Shown here: positions 25,981 through 34,186 of the stretch, piece by piece
Layout: each line of letters opens with the position of its first letter
Numbering within the stretch: the stretch's first letter is position 1
Assembly (NCBI RefSeq): GCF_013426895.1
Contig: NZ_AP023174.1
Coordinates: 3,596,001 to 3,660,000 of the forward strand
Source of the DNA: Paraburkholderia largidicola
GTDB lineage: Bacteria > Pseudomonadota > Gammaproteobacteria > Burkholderiales > Burkholderiaceae
DNA length: 64,000 nt
Reading direction: 5' to 3'
Program-made: the position numbers and the translations under genes
The notes under the pieces: generated by a model
What the model saw: only the letters and a program-made list of their open reading frames with translations
What the model was told of the DNA's origin: nothing
Database searches by the model: none

Positions 25981-27114
25981 CTACTGCAGCAATTTTCCGA
26001 GGCGGACCGGCGCCGATCCAAGGCTGTCTATTACCAGCAGCAGCTTCCTTAGCTGCTCTGCGTTTTCCAGTAAGGTGTCGCGGCGCGTATTCAGGCCCCG
26101 AACCATGACCTGCGTTCGTCCGTAGGCACCGCTGGCCCCGGCGACCATCGCCCAAACTGCGAGGCCCCCACAACCTACCCCGGACACACTCCAAGGGAAC
26201 GGAAAGCGGTCAGCCTTTTCCAAGTTTTCGACGGTGTACGGTTCTAAGTCCATTCTCACGATCACAAACGGTTTGTCGACGCCTCCATCAATAACGCCAA
26301 AAACCAAGGTATTGCCACCTTCTCGAGGGTCGTACTGGCGGCCTGTACAGTCGAACTGGCTGTTTCCATGAAGACCGCCAATTTCCAGAGCTCCGCGGTG
26401 CGGGTAACTTGTCAAATAGGCCGTTTCCGCATTCACTGTGACGAGCAGACCATCTGCATCGGCCTTCAAAATGCTTCGCCACTCCGCAAAAGTTTTGGCG
26501 TATGTTTCAATTTGCGCCCTAGTCGTGGCCTTCGGAATTTCTAGGACGTTATGCGCGATGACCAGCATTATCAGCCCGGCCTCAATGGACGCGTAGAGCG
26601 GAATGCCCAACGGTCGGGCCGAATCCGGTTCTTGATAGTTTATGACCCGAGACAGGCCCAGTGTGAGGTCGTTCGTTGCAAGCTCGAACAGGCTCCTAAG
26701 ACGTGGGTCTAGCTTTTTTGCATGTCGAATCCCCACCATGTAATCGGTCAAGGTTGAGATTGGCCCGACAAGATCGGCTTGAAGTGCCGCGCGGGTGTTA
26801 GCCCTATTCGCGTCCCTTATGTATTTCCTCAGTTCGCGGATCTCGTCGAGGATAACGTCAAGCTTTCCGATGATGGTCTGAAGATCTGCCGAGATCTGTC
26901 TTTCCCACTCGGTCGGGCCTAGCAGTGTCTTAACGACCCCTGCGGCGATCCCTCCCGCCGCGGATTCTGCTGCTCGTTGTAGTATGGTATCCCAATCAAG
27001 CGCTTCTAGCGCGGCCACGAGATCCGCGTTTGCCGAAGGCCGTCCTTCGGCAGCGAAAGTCTTGTCATTAAAGCGGTACCTGAACGGCAGGGAACTATGC
27101 TCGATCGTATTCAT
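25981..27114 (-). CDS. Unknown 377-aa protein
   Basis: The start is taken at ATG 27114 (MNTIEHSSLPFRYRF); the open frame extends 90 bp further. I do not recognise the family. Residues about 35-105 are helical and Ala/Gly-rich (WDTILQRAAESAAGGIAAGVVKTLLG), then a heptad-like run (ISADLQTIIGKLDVILDEIRELRKYIRDA). The middle contains hydrophobic ASIEAGLIMLVIAHNVLEI. The C-terminal half is beta-like with many aromatic/Gly turns (GGLHGNSQFDCTGRQYDPREGG, FPFPWSVSGVGCGGLAVWAMVAG). A helical front part plus beta back part recalls some pore-forming toxins, but no family motif supports that. It is divergently placed from nothing and stands alone between defence genes. Confidence 0.65.
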   Translation of the reverse strand: MNTIEHSSLPFRYRFNDKTFAAEGRPSANADLVAALEALDWDTILQRAAESAAGGIAAGVVKTLLGPTEWERQISADLQTIIGKLDVILDEIRELRKYIRDANRANTRAALQADLVGPISTLTDYMVGIRHAKKLDPRLRSLFELATNDLTLGLSRVINYQEPDSARPLGIPLYASIEAGLIMLVIAHNVLEIPKATTRAQIETYAKTFAEWRSILKADADGLLVTVNAETAYLTSYPHRGALEIGGLHGNSQFDCTGRQYDPREGGNTLVFGVIDGGVDKPFVIVRMDLEPYTVENLEKADRFPFPWSVSGVGCGGLAVWAMVAGASGAYGRTQVMVRGLNTRRDTLLENAEQLRKLLLVIDSLGSAPVRLGKLLQ

Positions 27115-27778
27115 GCTCGCCCCAAGGAATGGTTGACCCGATTGAACCGATTTTTTCCCGATAGAGAGTGGTACCGCAGAGCGCTCTCCCAAAATTGCCC
27201 GCAAATCGCAAGCTATTTATAGGCGACTGGTAAGCTTCAGGCCGATGCAAAGTTGATCGAATCTGTGCGGTTGACCACACAGGAATCTCGAAACCGGGCC
27301 GGCCACGTAAGTTTCGCGTCCGCGAAAATGTGGATCCGCCGGTGCCGCGTCTAAACAGGCCGCCTACTGGCCGGCCAATACGGCTGATCGAATGGCCGTT
27401 CGAGTTCGGAAGCTGTCGTAGTGGTCGCGCTAGCTCGAAGGACGGCTATGGGTCGAGGCCGTGTGAAAACGCGCTCTGCCGGAAGCCTTCTTAAAAGTCG
27501 ACCCTTCAGATCGCCGCGTAACAGGCTAGTGGCGACTCGTGAAGGGTAATGCGACACCCGAAAACCGAGTACTTTTGTGTTTTTACACGGCCTCGGTCGC
27601 AAGTACTCATTCGCTCGGATCGGTACTTGACATTCGAGGCTACGACGGCGCGAACGGCGGCAAAGCGCCAATCAGCTGCCTCACGGTGGCCAACACTCCA
27701 ACGTCAGCTGTGGCCGAACTGTACTCGACCGTCATCAGACCGACCCTTTTTGACGGTCTGCCACCTGACAACTCTCAA
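27115..27778. other. Non-coding stretch between the 377-aa gene and the Avs-like gene
   Basis: No supported gene. The right 100 bp would hold the end of the leftward Avs-like transcript. A long imperfect complement (GAGGCCGTGTGAAAA near 27,455 and TTTTTACACGGCCTC near 27,578) is present but widely spaced. Confidence 0.4.
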
Positions 27779-30430
27779 TCACACGGTTGTGGAGTTTGCA
27801 AGTTCAAGCACTCTGCTGAAATGGGCCTTCAATTGCGACGTTTCCCGGTCCGGGTACTGCCGGATCATCGAGTCAACAGCTTCCTTTACCTTTTCCAGAC
27901 TGGATACCGAACTGACCCCGATTGCAGCCTGAAGCAGCCAGCGTTTGCGTCGCCATTCATTCGCCTGGTCAAACATTCTGATCAACAGGATCGAACTTCG
28001 TGTACCAAGTTCTTCGATCAAACTACCGTGAATGAGCCGCGCCATCTTCTGGGCAAGGCCAAAATCCGACGCCGACCACACGTCGACGGATTCCAGAAAG
28101 CTGATAACTCGGGGCACGAGAATCCGCGCAACATCGATATCATCCGATCGGTTTGTGAGCCGGACGGCGGCGCGTAAATCGTCCGCGGTATCCTCCCGTG
28201 CTTTCAGAAAGAGGGGAATTAGTGGCACCGTTTGCTTGGCTATCGACGCGTCCGAAGCATAGGTGGCGAGATAGAAGAGAGCCCTCGTTTCTTCAGAAGG
28301 GAACTGCTGCGCTATCAACCAGTTTCCGGTCTGCTCGACAGTCTGCCGCTGCTGATCAGGCGTTCCAAAGTGCTGTATTCGTTGAAGAAACCGCCGTCGA
28401 CCTTGCGCTTTTTCCTGACGCCCAAAGTAGTCAAAGAGAACTGGGAACAGTGCGATAAACTCCTCGCGCACACTGGAGCGACTTAAAGCTATGCCGACGT
28501 CGACATCGTCCCTGATGCGATCGACGGATGCAGCCATAAGAACCCGCGCGGCACGCTCTTGCTCACCGATCAACTTCAATACATAGCCTAGTCGATGCAC
28601 ATCCGCGAAAGAAGAAGAGTCGAGCAGGCGTTCAACGGCAGCGACAAAACGCTGGTTGTAACGCACCTGTCCACGCAATGTCTGGTCCTCCGCGACGCTA
28701 AGCAGCAGACGGATGACAAAGCGTCTTTCCTGCAAGTCTGCCCGATCGCATCTTTCGCAAAAGCTGATCATACGAGCGACTATGTCCACGTTCGCCACGC
28801 TGACGACCGCCCCAGCTACAAGAGCATGTCCGACTCTCAGTCGTCTCGAGGTTTTTCCTTCCTGAATGTATACAAGCCCCTCAAAACTATGGTCAGTCCA
28901 GAATCGGGAGTCGACAGGCGTCGCTCGATCGAAGAACGAGAACGGTGCGGAATGATCGTAGGCGCCGGCAACACACAAATCTAGAAACGCGTCATACGAT
29001 GCGCCTTTGTGCGTGAGTGGCTCAATAATGCTTTTCGCAAATCCGTTCAATGAACCTCGCTGCAGTGTGAGCGATAGCGCAAGTATTTGCCCAGACGCAA
29101 GAAATCGCTGGATTGTGCCTTCAGGCACCTCTGTCCCAGCTTGTGCGTCCTCGCTGACTAGTACGCGCAGCGCAGCGACTATGTCGTTCGATAGTTCGCC
29201 CATTGAGAAGCGGTGAATGAAGAGTCGTTCCGGCTCTGTCACGGGACTCCCTCCCGGTCTAGCGGTTGCCAGTACGCAAAGATTTGTACATACCCTTCGA
29301 TCGAGCGCGGCAATAAACTTTTGATGGCGCCACACATCGTCGAGAACTAGAAGGACCGGCTTACCGGCAAGTTTGACGAAGTGCAAAAGAGCGCGCCACG
29401 AGGAATCATCAAAGTCCCCGGGGAAAGGCGCATGGACCACGAGAAATGCCCCACTCAAATGCGCATCCCATGCGACCCGGCGTGCCAGCGTAGATTTTCC
29501 GGATCCTCCAGCGCCCTCCAAGAGCAGTAGTCCACCCGTCGCTATCAGTTGTTTCAGTTTTTCCGCTATAACCCCCGCTTCGTTGCGCTGTACGTCCAGA
29601 TCGTTCGCGACAGCGCACCACAAGGTTTGTGAGGAACCGTGAAGAAACTGGGTTTTCAAGTCCGGAGTCAAGGTGAGTTCGCGACGTGAAGGTAGTATCC
29701 GGCAAGGTGAATCATCCCTGCCCGGATGCCCCTCGGGAAGTCCTGTCAACAACCGGACAACGTCTGATAGCAGGAACGTCGCCCTAGGGGTGAGCGCCTT
29801 CTCGAGTTGCGCCAGAGACGCCGGAACGTGATCGACGGGGACGCCAAAGCACGCGAGATTCCAGGATGCCTGAGACTGGAGCGCGACCAGGACATCGTCG
29901 CTCCCCACCACTTCGTAAGTCGTTCTGCTGATTGCCTCCCGTGCAAGTCGGAGCACCTCCGCGTCGCTGTAGCCCTTTCGGTATTCAGCCTTTACCTTTG
30001 AGGCGACTGAAACCGCGTGATCCTTCGTCCTCACACCGCGAAAAAGCTCCAGCGCTTTCGGCTGATCTGGTGGATTGGTGCAGACCAGCCTGAATTCCGG
30101 CAATAGGAAGTTCTGTTCCGCACGAACACTGGCACTGATCAGATCTCGCGCGAAACCTGCGAGCACGTCATGAAGCTCCTCCGGCGTGAGATTTACAGGT
30201 TCGTAATCTTTCGCCTGCGTCAATACTTCTCGACAGTCTCCATATCTGAGGTCGACATCCTGCGCACCCTCATATCGAAGTTCGACAAGACCGCGATGTT
30301 GAGTGAGCAGCCAAGTCAGCCGCAGCAGCGCATATGCTTCCTGAAACGCGAATCCCGCCAACGCATGCACGCCGCCCATCCGGGGGCGATCATTCAAGTC
30401 GGTCCCGTCTATCGACCAGCTAGATTTCAT
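27779..30430 (-). CDS. Avs-like STAND NTPase with N-terminal Cap4/DUF4297-type nuclease domain
   Basis: An 883-aa, three-part protein. Residues 15-130: GGVHALAGFAFQEAYALLRLTWLL ... LRYEGAQDVDLRY ... VLTQAKDY, i.e. the E/D...D...QxK layout (D58/D60, Q72-x-K74) of Cap4/DUF4297-type PD-(D/E)xK nucleases. Residues about 285-480: NTPase with P-loop GAGGSGKST (306-314) and Walker B VLLVLDDVW (359-367), as in STAND ATPases. Residues about 500-883: helical repeats without clear consensus, the usual place of the ligand sensor. Antiviral STAND (Avs) proteins bind a phage protein through the C-terminus and activate the nuclease. The trigger here is unknown. It is a single gene with no partner. Confidence 0.82.
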   Translation of the reverse strand: MKSSWSIDGTDLNDRPRMGGVHALAGFAFQEAYALLRLTWLLTQHRGLVELRYEGAQDVDLRYGDCREVLTQAKDYEPVNLTPEELHDVLAGFARDLISASVRAEQNFLLPEFRLVCTNPPDQPKALELFRGVRTKDHAVSVASKVKAEYRKGYSDAEVLRLAREAISRTTYEVVGSDDVLVALQSQASWNLACFGVPVDHVPASLAQLEKALTPRATFLLSDVVRLLTGLPEGHPGRDDSPCRILPSRRELTLTPDLKTQFLHGSSQTLWCAVANDLDVQRNEAGVIAEKLKQLIATGGLLLLEGAGGSGKSTLARRVAWDAHLSGAFLVVHAPFPGDFDDSSWRALLHFVKLAGKPVLLVLDDVWRHQKFIAALDRRVCTNLCVLATARPGGSPVTEPERLFIHRFSMGELSNDIVAALRVLVSEDAQAGTEVPEGTIQRFLASGQILALSLTLQRGSLNGFAKSIIEPLTHKGASYDAFLDLCVAGAYDHSAPFSFFDRATPVDSRFWTDHSFEGLVYIQEGKTSRRLRVGHALVAGAVVSVANVDIVARMISFCERCDRADLQERRFVIRLLLSVAEDQTLRGQVRYNQRFVAAVERLLDSSSFADVHRLGYVLKLIGEQERAARVLMAASVDRIRDDVDVGIALSRSSVREEFIALFPVLFDYFGRQEKAQGRRRFLQRIQHFGTPDQQRQTVEQTGNWLIAQQFPSEETRALFYLATYASDASIAKQTVPLIPLFLKAREDTADDLRAAVRLTNRSDDIDVARILVPRVISFLESVDVWSASDFGLAQKMARLIHGSLIEELGTRSSILLIRMFDQANEWRRKRWLLQAAIGVSSVSSLEKVKEAVDSMIRQYPDRETSQLKAHFSRVLELANSTTV

Positions 30431-31175
30431 TCTTCGCTCTGTTGTTTATGCTGACACGCGGTGTCACGTGCCCGTTTGAAGGTCCGCTTCCAGTTCCCAG
30501 AGATTGCCGTCAACATCGTTGATAGCACGTGTCGAATGTCTTTCCGCAACCGCTCGCCGCCATTCTCGACCGACCGGTGATAGCCATGCCGCGTGGTGGG
30601 GCGCCCACGATACTCGCAAACGCAATCTCTAACTGCCACCAGTTCAGGGGGGGAATGACAGGCGCAAGGCCTGTCAGATATGGGTTGCTACCCTTGCTGT
30701 AGCAGATCTGTAGCACGTGAAACTTCCCCACTTACCGCTACAGTCGGCAATTCCGCGCCTCGACTCGCGCACTCATCCGGCGATAATCGGCCATGAAGCG
30801 ACCGTCGCTGCCCTACTCCTAAAGACCGCTGCGTTAGCAAGAAGCGCGATTCGCTCGCACCGTTACTCAGTCGTTGAAGCGTCGGATCCACCCTGGAAGC
30901 CGTCATTGATGTCGCGCCAGTCCAACTGGCTGCTCCGGGTCGGGTGGCGCCGATCGTCGCCTTAACGAGCGCTCGCAAACACGCGCATAATGCGTGAGGC
31001 GGTGAGCGGCAATGAAGCGTCATTCGCCCGTTGGGTTAGTCGGACACCGCAATGAAGCGTCGACTGGCAATGGGCAGGTAGACGAAGCCCGTTGCGCGTT
31101 GGATCGGGTCTCCCAACGCGCCGTCATCTGCATCGCGGCGAACTGTTTCCGCGGCAGCCGACCGGGCTGCTCCAT
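30431..31175. other. Non-coding stretch
   Basis: No supported gene. A palindrome TGACAGGC / GCCTGTCA lies at about 30,657-30,677. A near-repeat with AATGAAGCGTC occurs at about 31,012 and 31,051, sequence of the kind often seen in Burkholderia intergenic DNA. The left part should hold the Avs-like promoter. Confidence 0.4.
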
Positions 31176-32090
31176 TCACTTGCCGAAGCGCTCCATCTTC
31201 ACGTTGAGAAGGTCGTTTGCGAAGCTCCGGACAAGCAAAGCCTCCAACTCGTTGATCAGCGCGTCGTCCACCCTATATGCGGAAAAATACGTCGCGAGGT
31301 GACTCAAATGACGTGTCGTCAACCTAACCTGGCGGGCGTATTCATCCGATGTCTTGAACTCGCCGCGTTCCGGATGCTGAACGCGATACACCCGTTGGGT
31401 CGTGTCGCGGTCCCGATTAAAAGCAAGATTCATCTCCTTCCACAGACTCTGGCGTTGCGCCTTGCCGACATACAGACCCCGCCCCCGCGAGTCGTAAAAG
31501 ACATAAATTCCGCGACTTTCTTCCAGTGCGCTCTTGAGGCCCAGCAGCGCCTTGGTTGTACCCGGCGCACGCGTTGGAAACAGTTCAGCAGTCCCGTTAG
31601 CTGATCTTCGAGAAGCCGAAAGCTGGAAATACTCCACGACAGGCGCAATCGCGCATTCATGCGCCGACTTGACTGCACGTTGTCTCGCCTTCTGCAGCCC
31701 ATCGGATATCTTTCTGCCTGTTAGGCCGTACTTCAACCAGTTGTTTACCGTCCCGGTGGAGATGCCGAGTTCGTGACTGAATCGCCCGTTCGTGCCGACG
31801 TCGAACTTGTCGCGTAGGCTGGCAATCGCTTCGTTCGCTATTTTGACACGCTCATTCTGCTCGCTGGACCGCATCGTTTTTACGATGGCACGCGCTAACT
31901 TTTCTTCGGTCAGCCCATTTGATTCCCAATCGCGGAAATTTGCCTGACTAAGACCTAATAGATTCCCGAGTTCCTGTGTGTTTTGAACGTCGAGTTTTCG
32001 CTTGAGCGCGCTAATAAGACGGTGGGCGTCTATCGAATTCTTGGTCACTTTCTCGATTCCCGTCCGATCTAGGTTTTCTGGTGGATTCAT
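31176..32090 (-). CDS. Fusion of two HTH domains with a GIY-YIG nuclease domain
   Basis: A 304-aa protein. Residues 20-75 (RLISALKRKLDVQNTQELGNLLGLSQANFRDWESNGLTEEKLARAI) and 90-135 (SLRDKFDVGTNGRFSHELGISTGTVNNWLKYGLTGRKISDGL) are two successive CI-repressor-like HTH units. Residues about 185-300 have the GIY-YIG layout: RGIYVFYDSRGRGLYVGKAQRQSL (GIY 194-196, YVG 207-209), and downstream the acidic residue in INELEALLVRSFANDLLN (E281/E283) followed by Asn. GIY-YIG enzymes cut DNA. Tandem repressor-type HTH domains would give it sequence-specific targeting. I know of no named family with this order. It lies alone, beside the Avs-like gene, with its own upstream region. Confidence 0.72.
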   Translation of the reverse strand: MNPPENLDRTGIEKVTKNSIDAHRLISALKRKLDVQNTQELGNLLGLSQANFRDWESNGLTEEKLARAIVKTMRSSEQNERVKIANEAIASLRDKFDVGTNGRFSHELGISTGTVNNWLKYGLTGRKISDGLQKARQRAVKSAHECAIAPVVEYFQLSASRRSANGTAELFPTRAPGTTKALLGLKSALEESRGIYVFYDSRGRGLYVGKAQRQSLWKEMNLAFNRDRDTTQRVYRVQHPERGEFKTSDEYARQVRLTTRHLSHLATYFSAYRVDDALINELEALLVRSFANDLLNVKMERFGK

Positions 32091-32362
32091 CGTGCGTCAA
32101 CCGCCTTGTCATCGGCAAATTTACGAGAAAGTTTAGAGTCCCGCGTGTCCGGGCGCGGCTGTTCGGTCGTTTCTGAACTGAATCGAGCGGCCGGTGAGGT
32201 TCGGAATCCGGCCGTTCAATTTTCCGTACTCGACCGGCCGCTCCGGGTCGAAATACGTCCGCAGAGCGAGTGCGAGTAGTGTCTCAAGTCTTTGTGATGC
32301 AGCAGAGGTCGCTGGCGTCGGCCGGATACGCCGACTACCAACTTAGTATTAGTCAACATTGC

Positions 32363-32378
32363 GAGGTTATTTGGTCGC
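32363..32378 (+). repeat. Copy 2 of island motif GAGGTTATTTGGTCGC
   Basis: Exact match to copies 1 and 3. No gene start lies within the next 150 bp, so this copy may be an orphan left by duplication. Confidence 0.85.
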
Positions 32379-32532
32379 GCGTCGCCTTCGTGACTGTTCG
32401 ATTACGACGGTCCGCAGTGCCATCCTGGCGCTATTTGCGGTGGCTTCGACGCTCTGCAAGGGTTCATGGGAGCGGCAAGCCAGCCGAACGGCTCCTGAGG
32501 CTCCGTATTTTTCCCGATTCTTTCTGCTAATC

Positions 32533-32548
32533 GAGGTTATTTGGTCGC
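32533..32548 (+). repeat. Copy 3 of island motif GAGGTTATTTGGTCGC
   Basis: Exact match to copies 1 and 2, lying 91 bp before the ATG of a short open frame with a strong ribosome site. Confidence 0.85.
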
Positions 32549-32623
32549 ACCTGCGCGCCGTGAAGCTTGAAGTCAACAAGGTTCCGCGCAGTGGCGCATG
32601 CTCGTGTCAAAAGGAGACGCGGT

Positions 32624-32731
32624 CATGCCAGCCGATAAACCGGGGGACTTTAAGCAAAGCCCAGAGTTTTTGAAGCCACACACGGTCGTGGCGCGCACGG
32701 ACCGTAACGCGTCGCCCGCACGCCATTCCTG
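32624..32731 (+). CDS. Short 35-aa frame, truncated relative of the gene at 33,639
   Basis: AAAAGGAG lies 8 bp before the ATG. The first residues (MPADKPG) match the start of the 81-aa protein at 33,639 (MPADKLG), and the DNA around the start codon and ribosome site is similar. After seven codons the similarity is lost and the frame closes after 35 residues. It is probably a truncated duplicate of the same cassette rather than a functional gene. Confidence 0.4.
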
Positions 32732-32816
32732 ATGTAATTGCGAATGGTCTCGCAGTCTGAACGACGGGTGAGGGCCGCACGCGAGCGACGAGGGATAGAC
32801 TGCCTGACAACAGGTG

Positions 32817-33050
32817 TTATGCCGGCTCGTCGGGCGACAGCAGCCCAAGCTGCTTGGCGGTGGTGGTTGGGAGGCGCAGAAGCACCGTGCCCGCCTTTGC
32901 CCATGCGCTGTCGATCATTACTATGTCTGCCAGCACGCCTTCCAGTTCGAGATAGACGACGTCGTCCTTTTCGAACGCTTCCGCATAAAGATGCCACGAC
33001 GGCTCCCCGCCCTCGCCGTGGTGATGTTTGATTGATGACTTGGTGCTCAT
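32817..33050 (-). CDS. Small conserved-type protein, unknown function
   Basis: 77 aa from ATG 33050: MSTKSSIKHHHGEGGEPSWHLYAEAFEKDDVVYLELEGVLADIVM and ending VLLRLPTTTAKQLGLL. The pattern (charged/His-rich start, a short beta hairpin with HLYAE.F..DDVVYLELEG, then LRLP...A..LGL) resembles small proteins common on Burkholderia accessory DNA, whose function I do not know. The frame continues upstream without a stop through the HigA-like remnant, so start choice rests on the protein pattern alone. Confidence 0.55.
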   Translation of the reverse strand: MSTKSSIKHHHGEGGEPSWHLYAEAFEKDDVVYLELEGVLADIVMIDSAWAKAGTVLLRLPTTTAKQLGLLSPDEPA

Positions 33051-33419
33051 AGGATGACCGTCGCTGTATGAGTGACGATTGCCAGTGTAGCGGGGGTTGG
33101 ACGCCCAACCGATCGACAAGTCTGAATTATCTCTAGCTGCTCGGTCTATGTTCGCTTCGCCAAGTGCAGGCGATGCGAGGAAATCGCAGCCACCTACCCG
33201 CAATTGCTCGATGGAACGCTCCAGATGCGCGGCGTTAGCCGGAGAGCGCAGTAAATGCGCTGTGTCCATTGACGCCTCGTAACGCTCAACAAGGATGCTC
33301 AATATCTCCAGCCTGTCGCCTTCCGGTGTGCCGGGTTCCGGGTCCTGATTGGCTAGCGCTGACACTTCTACCAACGCTGCCCGATAGTCATCCTCAGTGT
33401 GCAGCGGTCGAATATCCAT
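33051..33419 (-). pseudogene. HigA-like antitoxin remnant
   Basis: From ATG 33419 the sequence MDIRPLHTEDDYRAALVEVSALANQDPEPGTPEGDRLEILSILVERYEA is the N-terminal half of HigA-type antitoxins. The HTH half that should follow is missing. Instead the frame goes into MDTAHLLRSPANAAHLERSIEQLRVGG, which resembles the start of another small antitoxin family (SPANA.. .SIEQL.AG), and then into unstructured sequence. No toxin gene accompanies it. It looks like a deletion junction joining parts of two antitoxin genes. Confidence 0.5.
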
Positions 33420-33539
33420 TTTTGCCCCGGTGTCGCATGCCCCGAGTGTAGCCGCCCCGGCCACCGTCGCGCGAGAAGGGTGGTATGCGACGTGATTGTG
33501 ACGATACGGACAGGATGTCCAACGGTCTGCAGCAGCCGC

Positions 33540-33555
33540 GAGGTTAATTGGTCGC
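33540..33555 (+). repeat. Copy 4 of island motif (GAGGTTAATTGGTCGC)
   Basis: One mismatch to the other three copies. It lies 99 bp upstream of the 81-aa gene's ATG, a similar distance to that of copy 3 from its frame. Confidence 0.85.
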
Positions 33556-33638
33556 GCCTGCGCGGTGCAGCAGGCCAAATCAACACTTTCGAGGGGGCGG
33601 GCAGTCGGCGTATGCTTGTACCAAAAGGAGAGCACGCC

Positions 33639-33884
33639 ATGCCAGCCGACAAACTAGGCCGCTATATGAAGAGCTCGGGATTTCTGGTGCGAGCCAATGC
33701 GGCCGTTGCAAAAGCCGTGCGTGAGTTGGAAGCAAAGGGTATACAACCCGCCTATCTCGACAGGAAGACGGGCCGAATTGCTGGCCAATGTGATGACGCC
33801 GCGCACGCAAACGACCCTTGCGAGGGTAGGCGAGCTCCCGATATATTGAACGGCGAAGATCAGATCCAAGGAGCCAAGAAATGA
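33639..33884 (+). CDS. Small unknown protein, first of a two-gene unit
   Basis: 81 aa from ATG 33639, preceded by AAAAGGAG 8 bp upstream. MPADKLGRYMKSSGFLVRANAAVAKAVRELEAKGIQPAYLDRKTGRIAGQC: a basic helical first half, then a short segment reminiscent of DNA-bound or transfer-associated small proteins, without a recognisable family. The C-terminus (ANDPCEGRRAPDILNGEDQIQGAKK) looks disordered. Its stop overlaps the start of the next gene by 4 bp (ATGA). It lies downstream of a copy of the island motif, which may be its regulatory site. Confidence 0.6.
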   Translation: MPADKLGRYMKSSGFLVRANAAVAKAVRELEAKGIQPAYLDRKTGRIAGQCDDAAHANDPCEGRRAPDILNGEDQIQGAKK

Positions 33885-34138
33885 ACGATAACGGCGCAGC
33901 ACTTGGCAGGGCGTTCGCCGCTGAGCGGAATGCGGCAGACTGGAAGGCGTACGCAAAAAAACTCGAACAGCAGCTACTAGCCGTCGAGGCAAATCTCGCG
34001 GGCAACAAGGCGTTAAAGGACGCGGCCCTTCGCGAACTAGCCAAGTCCGATCCTGCGAATTACTTAATGGCGCAACAAAATCGCCAGCGGATCTATGACA
34101 AAGATTTTGATGCTGTGATCGCGTCAACGCGTCGTTAA
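33881..34138 (+). CDS. Small helical unknown protein, second of a two-gene unit
   Basis: 85 aa: MNDNGAALGRAFAAERNAADWKAYAKKLEQQLLAVEANLAGNKALKDAALRELAKSDPANYLMAQQNRQRIYDKDF. It is predicted to be mostly a coiled coil (residues 15-60). There is no signal peptide or membrane span and no known family. It is translationally coupled to the 81-aa gene. It ends 48 bp before the end of the convergent TraY-like gene. Confidence 0.6.
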   Translation: MNDNGAALGRAFAAERNAADWKAYAKKLEQQLLAVEANLAGNKALKDAALRELAKSDPANYLMAQQNRQRIYDKDFDAVIASTRR

Positions 34139-34186
34139 GCTTAGCCATGTCTATAGCATAGGGCTCGGTTGATTGACGAGTTTGCT

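Larger units (their letters stand above)
32091..32623. other. Non-coding stretch with two copies of the island motif
   Basis: No supported gene. The motif GAGGTTATTTGGTCGC occurs at 32,363-32,378 and 32,533-32,548, 170 bp apart. The left part holds the promoter of the leftward HTH/GIY-YIG gene. Confidence 0.45.

Noticed and set aside
25629..26108. 159-aa open frame over the end of the 377-aa gene
   Set aside because: It overlaps a better gene on the other strand, has no ribosome site, and has a composition typical of chance frames.
33399..33638. 5' extension of the 81-aa gene to a 161-aa frame
   Set aside because: The AAAAGGAG ribosome site directly before ATG 33639 and the repeat of this start at 32,624 support the shorter protein.
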